From an uncultured Oligoflexales bacterium (GTDB lineage: Bacteria; Bdellovibrionota_B; Oligoflexia; Oligoflexales; JAPPIL01): a DNA stretch of 44,386 bases. The stretch lies in the NCBI GenBank assembly GCA_958296095.1, contig OY282439.1:1-44386 (forward strand), in the 5' to 3' direction. This document shows, in pieces, positions 24,137-32,093 of the stretch. Both the position numbers and the translations under genes were made by a program. Under the pieces are notes generated by a model. The model had not been told where the DNA came from and did not search any database. It saw nothing but the letters and a program-made list of their open reading frames with translations. Within the stretch, counting starts at the first letter, position 1. Every line of letters begins with the position of its first letter.

Positions 24137-25939
24137 TTGGACGTAAGATACTGTGATCCTGAAGCGGTAGTGCAAGCGGGTCTAGCTGAAATTAAAGGTC
24201 GGGTAACAGCTGACAATAGGGACGAGCGCCGCGTGCTGGTTAGCGGTGACGATGAGATAGAACCGCGGCCTGAGCCAGCGGTTAGCGACATTGTTTCGTG
24301 CGAGCGAGGTTGTCTGCATGGCTTGAGAATTTGGAGCAAGGTGGGGGAAGCGGGTGCAGAGCTAGCCGCGGACCTGTGTGCCTGCACCGAGGAACTGAGC
24401 GGGAACTTACGTGACCAGCTAGGTGCACGAGCTAACAGCCTTCGCATGTCTGAACTTCCGCCTCTCTTTGCTAATCGTAGCTACATGGGGCGCACGTTTG
24501 CCGAGGCAGCACCACCTATCCTGCAGTCATGGCTGAAGGAAGCTTGTGGGAGAGATAAGCTAGCACCGCAGCACAGTTGTATTTTTTTGTGTGGCAAGCT
24601 CGGCACTGGCAAGACGCACATGGCGAGCGACTGCATCAAGCATTTTATCATGGCAACAGGCCTTTCTTCCCGCTATTTCACCGCATCAGCTCTCGTGGAG
24701 ATCAAAAAAGATTCCGTCATTTATGGCAGTCGGCATGCGCGGGAGGACAAGGATAGAGTTGACTATTTCAAACGAGCTATGCATTCTGCGGGGCTGATGG
24801 TTGTCGATGAGATACGGGAATCGTTGAGCAGGACTGAGGCGGGCTATCTTGAAGAGTTTATCGACATGCGCTACAACACGGGCTTGCCGACGATCTACAT
24901 CAGTAACCACACATTTCAGGCGAGGACTTCCTACAAGAGAATCACTCTACAACGGGTGCTGGGGGAGAGGATTGCCGATCGTATGCGTGCGTCTCTGTGT
25001 CATGAGTTTACTGCTCCCAGCAAGCGAGGAGTAAGAATGCCTGATAGCTACACGGCGGAGGAAATGAACTCGTTCTGCTTGCCAAAATCGGTGTTAGTGC
25101 AAAAAGATGGTAAGATGCAGATTCTTAATTGGATGACGAGGAATCCAGTTTTTGAAGCTATCCGTGACGATAGGAGAGAAATTGCCACGAACCAAGACGG
25201 TAGCCCTGTGCTTCTACACGGTATCCCCAAGGATGCTCCTAGAGAGAAGATTAAAGTGTGCCACGATGTTTGGCAGAAGGGGGATGTGATGACGGTTGAA
25301 GGCCCCGTTCTAGGCATAGATGATGCAAAGACATATCTTGTATGTCTCAGCTTGCTGGCAGAACAACACAGTCGGGGCGGTTTCGGATTGAATATTACAC
25401 TAACTCCAGCGGTAATTATGCGCGCTCTTGGCAAGAGATCAAGGAATTCAGACAATAGGAAGGCCACCCACCGCAGTTTAAGGCGTATTTCAGCTGCAAA
25501 TATCAACTATGTGGACAATTTGGGTAGGGAATGGTCGGGGCCTCTGTTTGATTTCAGCTATCGTCCTGATGAAAATGAGGGCAACTATAGTATAAACTTC
25601 AACAAGAGCATGATATCTTTTTACAAAAACTGTGAGTATACTAATCTTCATGGTAAGCTTTTTGAAGCGAAAATAGGTGCAGATGGTTTGAGGATGCAGA
25701 TGTTTTTGCGTTCTCACAGTGAAAGCCGTTTCGATCGCATGAGTGTTGACGAATGGTTAAGATTTTTAGAAAAACCTGTTGGCAAAATGGATAAATCAGA
25801 AGAGGGAAAAAGGATAAGGAGATACCACCGTGGCAAATTTGCCAGGCTTGTCAAAATGCAGGCGGCTGAAGGACTGCTTGCCGCGGATTCGACCCTAAAA
25901 AAGGGCGGGAACGTCTGTCTGACTGTTACACCTCTGTAG
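24137..25939 (+). CDS. Iteron-replicon initiator 1: DnaC-like ATPase plus TrfA-like DNA-binding region
   Basis: The predicted protein has 600 residues. TTG 24137 is the only early start after the in-frame stop at 24125; a 15-codon ATG frame (24109-24156) overlaps it and could couple translation. Residues 55-83 carry CERGC and CAC, a zinc-site candidate. Residues 150-300 form a DnaC/IstB-like AAA+ domain with Walker A GKLGTGKT (153-160) and Walker B LMVVDEI. The second half resembles plasmid initiators of the TrfA/RepA winged-helix type (YLVCLSLLAEQHS, RSLRRISAANINYVDNLGRE, GLRMQMFLRSH). Helicase loading and origin recognition would thus be in one chain. Ten iterons follow at once. The N-terminal half is nearly identical to initiator 2; the C-terminal half is not. 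Confidence 0.82.
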   Translation: MDVRYCDPEAVVQAGLAEIKGRVTADNRDERRVLVSGDDEIEPRPEPAVSDIVSCERGCLHGLRIWSKVGEAGAELAADLCACTEELSGNLRDQLGARANSLRMSELPPLFANRSYMGRTFAEAAPPILQSWLKEACGRDKLAPQHSCIFLCGKLGTGKTHMASDCIKHFIMATGLSSRYFTASALVEIKKDSVIYGSRHAREDKDRVDYFKRAMHSAGLMVVDEIRESLSRTEAGYLEEFIDMRYNTGLPTIYISNHTFQARTSYKRITLQRVLGERIADRMRASLCHEFTAPSKRGVRMPDSYTAEEMNSFCLPKSVLVQKDGKMQILNWMTRNPVFEAIRDDRREIATNQDGSPVLLHGIPKDAPREKIKVCHDVWQKGDVMTVEGPVLGIDDAKTYLVCLSLLAEQHSRGGFGLNITLTPAVIMRALGKRSRNSDNRKATHRSLRRISAANINYVDNLGREWSGPLFDFSYRPDENEGNYSINFNKSMISFYKNCEYTNLHGKLFEAKIGADGLRMQMFLRSHSESRFDRMSVDEWLRFLEKPVGKMDKSEEGKRIRRYHRGKFARLVKMQAAEGLLAADSTLKKGGNVCLTVTPL

Positions 25940-25970
25940 TTGCTGCTCACCTCTAAATCTCATTGAGACG

Positions 25971-26204
25971 TGGTCGCGTTGTGCGCTGTTCATGGTCGCG
26001 TTATGCGCTGTTCATGGTCGCGTTATGCGCTGTTCATGGTCGCGTTATGCGCTGTTCATGGTCGCGTTATGCGCTGTTCATGGTCGCGTTGTGCGCTGTT
26101 CATGGTCGCGTTGTGCGCTGTTCATGGTCGCGTTGTGCGCTGTTCATGGTCGCGTTGTGCGCTGTTCATGGTCGCGTTATGCGCTGTTCATGGTCGCGTT
26201 GTTC
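25971..26204 (+). repeat. Iteron array 1: ten 22-bp direct repeats
   Basis: Ten full 22-bp units start at 25971 and every 22 bases to 26169, with a partial unit at 26191. Each has TGGTCGCGTT, then G or A, then TGCGCTGTTCA. The variable purine is A in units 2-5 and 10. The period of two helical turns, the position right after an initiator gene and the adjoining DnaA box identify an iteron-type origin. There are no spacers, so it is not CRISPR. Confidence 0.93.
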
Positions 26205-26330
26205 AGTCACCACCTGTGGATAACTTCTCTACAAAGCATGCGGAGCAAGGCACACAGGCCTGCTCGATTTTTGGACAGTCGCCCCCTAAACATATATAAA
26301 CGTATATAAACGTGTACAGACGTGGGAGGG
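26205..26330. other. Origin core 1: DnaA box and AT-rich element
   Basis: A perfect DnaA box in reverse (TGTGGATAA, 26215-26223) follows the iterons. An AT-rich stretch with repeated ATATATAAACG lies at 26287-26313 and is a likely unwinding element. The same elements follow array 2. Together with the initiator they make a complete candidate oriV. Confidence 0.78.
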
Positions 26331-26433
26331 TAGACATGTTTAGACGCGGACTGCAGTCGGGCCTGTGCAAAATTTATGCGATAAAGCGGCGCTGATCACT
26401 AAGAGGACGCGCCCTAAAGGTCGCGACTCTAAT

Positions 26434-26738
26434 TCGGGGGTGTTGCCCCCGGCGAGGCGGCTTCTGCCGCCTCTGCCCCCACGAGCTTTAGTATAGCTCG
26501 ACCAAAGTAAGTAGTCGCCTACGGCGCTCTCCTAGGTCGGGGGCTTTGCCCCCAGCACCCCCAACCGCCAACAAAACTGAAGGAGCAGCTCCCCTCGCCT
26601 GTGTCGTAGCTGCGTTTGTCTCATAAGCTTGCGCTCTTGCCGTCAAGGGACGCTTGCGCTCTTCGCCCTTGACGGTCGCTTGCTTATGAGCGCTGCACTG
26701 CGCCGACACGGGCTGGGGGAGCTTAGGCGGTGCTCCTA
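26434..26738. repeat. Highly structured non-coding region 1, with nested inverted repeat
   Basis: Small hairpins (GGCGGC-TTCT-GCCGCC; CGAGCT/AGCTCG; GGGGGC-TTT-GCCCCC) precede a large nested one. From 26581 to 26737, at least five concentric arms pair: AGGAGC/GCTCCT, GCTCCCC/GGGGAGC, CCTGTGTCG/CGACACGGG, CTCATAAGC/GCTTATGAG and CCGTCAAGGG/CCCTTGACGG. The block is kept in the second replicon, so it probably belongs to the origin. I read it as structure, not as protein. Confidence 0.7.
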
Positions 26739-26908
26739 GATAAAATCCGCAACACTTCAGTGTCAAGCGGCCTCGCAGACGATTTCGTGCGGAACTTAAG
26801 AGGAGTTTATAGCCAAACACCATTCTGCCTATCACCATCACCTGCTGCCAAGACAAGCGGGCCGTGATCCACTCTGACTACCTCAGCTGGGCATGACAAC
26901 AGCAGAGT

Positions 26909-27054
26909 ATCGAACAGGGCATCGAACAGGGTATCGAGCGGGACAGCCAAGATGCCGCTACCCGCATGCTGGCACAGGGCATAGACAGATTCAGGATACC
27001 CTACAGCTCAACACGGAGGAGTTTGACGATAGCAAACGCCACCTTGAGAACTAA
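26909..27054 (+). pseudogene. Rpn-type nuclease 3'-end relic 2
   Basis: The frame IEQGIEQGIERDSQDAATRM, then LAQGID, followed by a frame change to DTLQLNTEEFDDSKRHLEN-stop, is the C-terminal tail typical of Rpn/PD-(D/E)XK transposase-like proteins (GIEQG repeats then a helical end). The same frameshift region occurs in relic 3 at 36554, so both derive from an already broken ancestor. Confidence 0.6.
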
Positions 27055-27142
27055 TGCTACATGCAGTTGTCGGTGGAGTTGACCCTGCCTAACAGGACAC
27101 TGATCCAGCTCTTAACATCAACCTTTTGTTAGGAGATTTTGC

Positions 27143-27526
27143 ATGAGTGTTTCGGGTGTTGATGCGACCTCATCTGGTCGTGTTCGTCGGCGTTGGTCGG
27201 CGGAGGAAAAGCGAGCGATGGTCATGGAGAGCTACGAGGCAGGAAAAAGCGTTTCCATCGTGGCTCGCAGGTATGGTATCTGCCCTTCGAGGTTCTATTA
27301 CTGGCGTAAACAGATCGAGGAGGGATCACTGGTGGCAATTCAATCTAACGGCGGTGTTGTTCCCGCCACCAAGTATCGGGCACTTGCGATGCGGGCTGAA
27401 AAGCTGGAGCGTCTTCTTGGTCGGAAGGCTGAAGAGTATGCGACGCTTGAGCATGAGCATGAGCGGCTCAAGATGGATTGTGATATTCTCAGGGATGCCG
27501 TTCGCATCCCGAGTTTAAGAGAGTAG
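27143..27526 (+). pseudogene. IS3 OrfA, 3'-truncated by insertion
   Basis: ATG 27143 follows TTAGGAG. The product has an N-terminal helix-turn-helix (RRRWSAEEKRAMVMESYEAG, then SVSIVARRYGICPSRFYYWR) and a leucine-zipper helix, as in IS2-type OrfA. After 27507 the frame runs into the IS1634-family end and stops at 27526. The complete OrfA would be 27143-27224 joined to 29441-29784. Confidence 0.85.
27225..27507 (+). repeat. 283-bp direct repeat, left copy (long target-site duplication)
   Basis: Bases 27225-27507 are repeated as 29441-29723 without a difference that I can find. The two copies flank the IS1634-family element exactly: left copy ends at CAT before CCCGA, right copy begins right after TCGGG. 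Confidence 0.92.
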
Positions 27527-29440
27527 GGTGACACGCACCGCCCTCCAGTGAGGAATTTCGGTAGACGAGAAGTGACCTAACGCTAGATTTTTAAAAATTT
27601 TGCGCATTTTTTAGCAGATACTGAACTGTAGACGCACCGATGCAATGCCCGCAGATGCGCGGGAGGCGAGTTGACCTGTTACAGGCCCTGCAATTGTCGG
27701 CTGATATTTGGTGGAGATAATATGCGGATGTTATCCTTGCGGTGTGTTACGCCGAGAACATCGTAGATTCGTCGCTGTTCCTCAGTCAATCGCTTGGGAA
27801 AAAGATAAAGGTAATTGTCGTTATAACACTTGTTCACCATGATAAACGATTTGCCCGTCGAGGCAAGTTCCTGACATTTATTGATGGACAGCCGATCTTT
27901 AGCCTCTAACTTGGCATTGACTTTCGCCTGCATAAATTTCGTTATTGCCAACGCCAGATAACAAATCAGAAAATGCGCCTCTATGCGGTTACGAGTCCAG
28001 TGACGTATTGGTCGCAACTTGAGATCGGATTTCAAAATACGAAACGCATCCTCGATCTTCCACAACTCACGATAACGACTGAACACCTGTTTGGCATGAC
28101 AAGGAGCGTGATTGGTGACCATGCCATACAACCCGTCCCAACATGCATCTTCGGCAACTTTAGCCGCATCAATTTTCAATTCTTTGTTCCGAGTATCGAG
28201 ATACTTGTTGCGCACTAACTTCGATACCTTGACCTGACCGTCAGGATTTTTGGCAAAAATTTTCGCCAAAGTTTCTTCCCGAACTCGGCGATCACGTTCA
28301 GCACGTTTGGGACAATAGCCGACCACTATCCGCCGCCCTTTCCCTTCCCAAGCGTAGCTTTTAGCCCATTCCTTGTCCTCGCCGAGCCGAGCCAAAGCGG
28401 CATCTATGTCATTGAAAATACAGGCTTGCTTTTCCTTGGGCAACTGCCGAAGCTTGGAGGCGATGACATATTTGAGATTTATCTTTTCATTTTCCAGATG
28501 GGAAAAAATCTTGCCGTTGGACATACCTCGATCAGCCGCCAAGCTTGCCCCTTGCAGGGCGGGATGCTCTGCCAACACTTCGCTAGTATGGTCGATCAGC
28601 GTTCGACATTCAGCCGTGTTGCCAGGAAAAAGTTTATAACTTATCGGGAAGCTTTCATCTGTCGTTATCAGAGACATAACGAGCTGTGATTCTGCCGACT
28701 TGTTATCTTTGCTGTAGCCCGGTTGACGAAAGCCATCCTTAACAAAACTCTCGAAATATGTGGTGGTCACATCGATCAACAGGTTCTTAATTTCAGCATT
28801 GTGCCAACGCTTGCTCTCGGCAAAGACAAGACGCATGACTTCGTCCTTGACCTCTACTAGCTTGTCCATCGCTTGATAATACTTGTGCAGCGGAAAATCG
28901 ATGTCATAGTCGTTGGCAAGTTTTTTCGCAATCGCCACCTTGCTACAGTCTGGATGGGCTATGCGGCTGAGCACCAGTGCCTTGATGATCTTGTTAAACT
29001 TATCGTCATCGCTGCTAGCCTGAATAATTTTGTCCAAGCCCAAGTCGTCGTAAACCTTGCCGTAAATATCATAGATACCCGTGATGACATCCTCCGTGGC
29101 TTCGAGTTCTACCGCCTTGAGACCCTTGGGGGTGGGACTTTTTTTCGCCACTGGAGCTGACTCCTTCCGCAGAGAAGCGAGTTCCTTTTTAGCACGTCGC
29201 CTGAGCGAAGCAAGCGCTTTTGGCCCCCTGGCGGTGCCGATCGTCTTGAGATATTTGTGGCGCGGCACCTTCACCTTGCCGCCGTCCTTCGGAGCAACCC
29301 GAACCGACTGAACGATGTACAACGTCTGTGACTCGCCTCTTTTGACAGCCTTGATGTGCATGGCGGGCAACCTAGCACTATGGCTAGGAAAAAGCTAGCC
29401 CTATCGATATAAAGACGTAACCCTACGCGCTAAGGTCGGG
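27508..29440 (-). mobile_element. IS1634-family (IS4 superfamily) insertion sequence, 1,933 bp
   Basis: The ends form imperfect inverted repeats: CCCGA with GTAGGGTGAC on the left, and CCCGA with GTAGGGTTAC on the right read inward. One transposase gene fills the element. The IS lies in OrfA of an IS3-family element and is flanked by the 283-bp duplication. IS1634 itself is known for long, variable target duplications. Confidence 0.88.
27679..29361 (-). CDS. IS1634-family DDE transposase
   Basis: From ATG 29361 the protein has 560 residues; a TTG three codons earlier is the alternative. The DDE residues can be placed: D in LLIDVTTTYFESF, D in SLAADRGMSNGKIF, and E in the YREL-type signature RYRELWKIEDAFRILKSDL. 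The C-terminal HWTRNRIEAHFLICYLALAI is typical of IS4-superfamily IS1634 members. The frame is complete, so the element may be active. It is transcribed against the surrounding IS3 genes. Confidence 0.92.
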   Translation of the reverse strand: MHIKAVKRGESQTLYIVQSVRVAPKDGGKVKVPRHKYLKTIGTARGPKALASLRRRAKKELASLRKESAPVAKKSPTPKGLKAVELEATEDVITGIYDIYGKVYDDLGLDKIIQASSDDDKFNKIIKALVLSRIAHPDCSKVAIAKKLANDYDIDFPLHKYYQAMDKLVEVKDEVMRLVFAESKRWHNAEIKNLLIDVTTTYFESFVKDGFRQPGYSKDNKSAESQLVMSLITTDESFPISYKLFPGNTAECRTLIDHTSEVLAEHPALQGASLAADRGMSNGKIFSHLENEKINLKYVIASKLRQLPKEKQACIFNDIDAALARLGEDKEWAKSYAWEGKGRRIVVGYCPKRAERDRRVREETLAKIFAKNPDGQVKVSKLVRNKYLDTRNKELKIDAAKVAEDACWDGLYGMVTNHAPCHAKQVFSRYRELWKIEDAFRILKSDLKLRPIRHWTRNRIEAHFLICYLALAITKFMQAKVNAKLEAKDRLSINKCQELASTGKSFIMVNKCYNDNYLYLFPKRLTEEQRRIYDVLGVTHRKDNIRILSPPNISRQLQGL

Positions 29441-29723
29441 TGGAGAGCTACGAGGCAGGAAAAAGCGTTTCCATCGTGGCTCGCAGGTATGGTATCTGCC
29501 CTTCGAGGTTCTATTACTGGCGTAAACAGATCGAGGAGGGATCACTGGTGGCAATTCAATCTAACGGCGGTGTTGTTCCCGCCACCAAGTATCGGGCACT
29601 TGCGATGCGGGCTGAAAAGCTGGAGCGTCTTCTTGGTCGGAAGGCTGAAGAGTATGCGACGCTTGAGCATGAGCATGAGCGGCTCAAGATGGATTGTGAT
29701 ATTCTCAGGGATGCCGTTCGCAT
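29441..29723 (+). repeat. 283-bp direct repeat, right copy
   Basis: This is the second copy of 27225-27507, offset by 2,216 bases. It restores the OrfA frame that continues to the native 3' end of the gene. Confidence 0.92.
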
Positions 29724-29784
29724 TTCTGGTAAAAAAAAACTGATGCCGCATTCGAAATTGCAGGAGCTAGGAAATACCCTGTAG
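29441..29784 (+). pseudogene. IS3 OrfA, 5'-truncated
   Basis: The frame lacks the first 27 codons of OrfA but keeps the native 3' end (DAVRISGKKKLMPHSKLQEL). It contains the A9-C slippery run at 29731-29740 where ribosomes shift -1 to make OrfAB in IS3-family elements. A GTG at 29440 is created by the insertion junction. Confidence 0.8.
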
Positions 29785-30593
29785 CCCGTGTTGCTAGAGC
29801 TTTGGAGGTATCGAGACCGAATCTCCATCGGCGACTGAAGGGTGGTAGTAAATCGAGGCGACCGAGGCGCAGGGCTGACGAAGCCTCGATTCTGCAGAAA
29901 ATCTACGATATTGTCCTTAAGCATGCGACTTACGGTTACCGACGAGTAACAGCCTTTCTCAAGCGTTTACTGGGCACTAAAATCAACCACAAACGAGTCT
30001 ATCGCCTAATGAAGGAGAACAACCTCCTACTGTTCAAGCCGCGTCGCAATCCCAACAGGACACACAACGGCAAGGTGGCAACCTTGGCGAGTAATATGCG
30101 CTGGTGCACAGATGCATTTCGAATTCAGTGTTACAACGGCGAGCATTTGGAGGTTGCGTTCGTGCTGGATTGCCACGATCGAGAGGTGATCCACTGGGAA
30201 TGTTCGTCACAAGGTGTGGGCAGTGATATGGTTTGCCGCTTGATGCTTGGCGCAATCGAGGCTCGTTTTCAAGACGGCAAGCTACCTCATAGCATTCAGT
30301 GGTTGAGTGACAATGGTCCGGGTTATGTGGCTCAAAAGAGCGTATCGTTTGGGAAAGCGTTAGGTTTGGAGATATGCACAACCCCGCCCTACAGCCCGCA
30401 GAGCAACGGGATGGCTGAAGCCTTCGTCAAGACCTTCAAGCGTGACTACGTGGGCATAAACGACCTTCGTTGTGCCGTAGAGGTGACAGACTGTCTCCCG
30501 CAATGGTTTGAGTATTACAACAAATATGCGCCTCACAAAGCCTTGAAGATGATGTCACCTAGGGAATACTTGGAGTCTCGCCGCACTTCCTGA
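29736..30593 (+). CDS. IS3 OrfB transposase (via -1 frameshift)
   Basis: In the -1 frame the reading starts inside the A run: KKTDAAFEIAGARKYPVARV, then ARALEVSRPNLHRRL, the standard IS2-type OrfB start. A GTG/TTG-initiated OrfB from 29802 alone is the alternative. The DDE catalytic residues are in RWCTDAF, WLSDNGPGY and NGMAEAFVKTF. The C-terminus (APHKALKMMSPREYL) is typical for rve integrase-core transposases. The gene is intact, but its OrfA partner is split, so transposition in cis is probably impaired. Confidence 0.88.
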   Translation, partial: KTDAAFEIAGARKYPVARVARALEVSRPNLHRRLKGGSKSRRPRRRADEASILQKIYDIVLKHATYGYRRVTAFLKRLLGTKINHKRVYRLMKENNLLLFKPRRNPNRTHNGKVATLASNMRWCTDAFRIQCYNGEHLEVAFVLDCHDREVIHWECSSQGVGSDMVCRLMLGAIEARFQDGKLPHSIQWLSDNGPGYVAQKSVSFGKALGLEICTTPPYSPQSNGMAEAFVKTFKRDYVGINDLRCAVEVTDCLPQWFEYYNKYAPHKALKMMSPREYLESRRTS

Positions 30594-30614
30594 CCGCATT
30601 GCTGGATTTTTTTT

Positions 30615-30652
30615 GCCCCCCTCCCCCCATATCGATATGGGGGGAGGGGGGC
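30615..30652. repeat. Perfect 38-bp palindrome inside the IS3 end
   Basis: The sequence is its own reverse complement, a C-rich arm meeting a G-rich arm around ATATCGATAT. It is preceded by eight Ts, so it does not make a T-tailed terminator in the OrfB direction. It sits between OrfB and the right end. Confidence 0.85.
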
Positions 30653-30786
30653 TTCCCTGGAGTCTGGTCCGACCCCCAGATCAACACCCGAAAATAACTC
30701 TGTTGTAATTATTTAATCCATGAATTATACGTGCCTTATTCCGGGCCGGAAAGGTGTCCTGCCTTGCAGAGGGGGCACTACAGTCG

Positions 30787-31103
30787 GCTGTAGCATAAGA
30801 AATTTATTTTTTATCTGATAAGTTTGACAATCCAATTAAATCTTTTATCTGATAAGTTTGACAACCAGATTATTTGCTTCCCTCCACATACCAGCACTTT
30901 CAGGAAAGCCTTCAAGCGCGCAGAATACTAGCGGGCAAAGTAATAATCACCTTTTCTTTTCGTCTGATTGTTGTTTTTATCCGCTTAAACAAACTACCCG
31001 ATTAGTTCTCAAATCCGATAATTAATATAGTCCGGTAAATAAATTTATCTGCTTGTCTTTTTGATTTGCTGCTTACATACTGGGTAGAAGACAGGAGTAA
31101 GTT
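30787..31103. promoter_or_regulatory. par promoter/centromere-like region, copy 2
   Basis: Two near-identical 21-base runs (TCTGATAAGTTTGACAA core, 30810-30830 and 30844-30864) lie 34 bases apart. Further NCNGATTA-type sites follow, including CCCGATTAG and CCGATAATTA near 31005-31025. It precedes the intact parA. Similar single sites are scattered over the plasmid (see findings). Confidence 0.6.
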
Positions 31104-31844
31104 ATGGCGACGGTGGTGGTCGCTTCCCCCAAGGGCGGAGCGGGCAAGTCTACGGCTGCGGTTTTGCTCGGCACGGAGTTTGCGCGGGCAGGTGCGAACA
31201 TCGTGTTGCTCGATTGTGACCCCAACCGCGCGGTGAACATGTGGGCGAGCAAGGCGAAGTTGCCCCCGCGGATTGCGCTACTGTCTGATGTGGACGAGAC
31301 TAATATCGTGCGCACGATTAAGCAGTATGATCGGAATGGGCGGATTTTAATTGTAGATCTTGAGGGAATTGCCTCGCGGCTGGTGTCACGGGCAATTTCC
31401 CAAGCAGACCTGGTGCTAACGCCCATGCGCGCGACAGCCCTTGATGCGTCGATCGGGTTGCAGATGGTGGCCTTGATAGCTGAAGAAGAAGAGGTGCTAG
31501 AGCGCAAGATCGCCCATGCGGTCATCTTTACCATGACCCGCGGCGTGCGTTCCAAGCAACACCGTGATCTTGAACGTTCGCTACAAAAACAAGGGGTGGT
31601 GGTTATTGAGCCGCCGCTGATGGAACGGGCGGCGTTTTCGGCTCTGTTTGCACTCGGCGGTGACCTGAGCACGATGCCAGCACAGGGACGTATGGAGAGT
31701 GCGGCGGTGAATGCACGGGAATTCGCCCAGGCGGTATACACACAACTGAAAGGAGCAAAGCATGAGCAAGGGACAAGACTTCAGTATCAACCTCGACGAC
31801 ATCAAAACCCGCCGCAAGCAGGGCACGGCACAAGCCCTGAATAG
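31104..31844 (+). CDS. parA: ParA-type partition ATPase
   Basis: The predicted protein has 246 residues, with AGGAG 7 bases before ATG 31104. The deviant Walker A KGGAGKST is at residues 10-17, with both signature lysines. Walker B-like segments are VLLDCDPN and ILIVDLEG, and the DLVLTPMRATALDAS region follows. It belongs to the small ParA/ParF-Soj class without an N-terminal DNA-binding domain. The last 28 codons overlap the parB-like gene by 83 bases, an unusually long overlap, also hinted at in the 12211 relic. It probably drives plasmid segregation over the nucleoid with the 31762 product. Confidence 0.9.
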   Translation: MATVVVASPKGGAGKSTAAVLLGTEFARAGANIVLLDCDPNRAVNMWASKAKLPPRIALLSDVDETNIVRTIKQYDRNGRILIVDLEGIASRLVSRAISQADLVLTPMRATALDASIGLQMVALIAEEEEVLERKIAHAVIFTMTRGVRSKQHRDLERSLQKQGVVVIEPPLMERAAFSALFALGGDLSTMPAQGRMESAAVNAREFAQAVYTQLKGAKHEQGTRLQYQPRRHQNPPQAGHGTSPE

Positions 31845-32055
31845 TATCGATAGCGCGGGTGATGCACACGGTTTTGTTGCCCGGACGCGGCGACGACGCG
31901 GACGTAGACCAAGCCCGCGCACAGGGCAGGTGCACGCCAAAGTGTTGCCGCCTGTGGCGAGGGCAATTTCCAAGGAGGCCCGCCAGCGGGGTGTGCAGCA
32001 GGGGGTGCTGATCGAAGAGGCCTGGGCACTGTATAAAAAGGCGCAGATGGTTTGA
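31762..32055 (+). CDS. Small ParB-like centromere-binding partner
   Basis: The predicted protein has 97 residues; AGGAG lies 6 bases upstream of ATG 31762. It has a flexible polar N-terminus, a basic linker (RTRRRRGRRPSPRTGQVHAK) and a conserved C-terminus (RGVQQGVLIEEAWALYKKAQ). The size and layout match small partner proteins of ParA such as ParG, whose C-terminus is ribbon-helix-helix and N-terminus stimulates the ATPase. The homologue at 12401 keeps the linker and C-terminus best. The initiator gene starts 38 bases downstream, so par and rep share an operon. Confidence 0.76.
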   Translation: MSKGQDFSINLDDIKTRRKQGTAQALNSIDSAGDAHGFVARTRRRRGRRPSPRTGQVHAKVLPPVARAISKEARQRGVQQGVLIEEAWALYKKAQMV

Positions 32056-32093
32056 GTGTGGTAGAATGAGAGCCGTAACCATAGAGTGTAGCA

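Larger units (their letters stand above)
27074..30678 (+). mobile_element. IS3-family element (IS2-like), split by an IS1634-family insertion
   Basis: OrfA, a -1 frameshift site and OrfB are all present once the nested element is removed. Candidate imperfect ends are TGGAGTTGACCC (27074) and, inverted, TGGGGGTCGGACC (30678). Without the 2,216 bases added by the insertion and its duplicated target, the length is about 1.39 kb, normal for IS3. Exact ends and target duplication are not resolved. Confidence 0.75.

Noticed and set aside
25971..26204. CRISPR array
   Set aside because: The units are directly adjacent with no unique spacers, and no cas genes are present.
25963..26309. Repetitive open frames through iteron array 1 on the + strand (and both strands of array 2)
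   Set aside because: All are products of a 22-bp repeat read in three frames; the array is an origin element next to an initiator gene.
26488..26856. 122-codon minus-strand frame (and its partner at 34481-34876)
   Set aside because: It is present in both copies, but coincides with a dense set of inverted repeats and has no ribosome site or protein-like pattern; structure explains the conservation.
30615..30652. Rho-independent terminator
   Set aside because: The T run precedes the hairpin on the + strand and would be an A run after it on the minus strand, so it fits neither direction.
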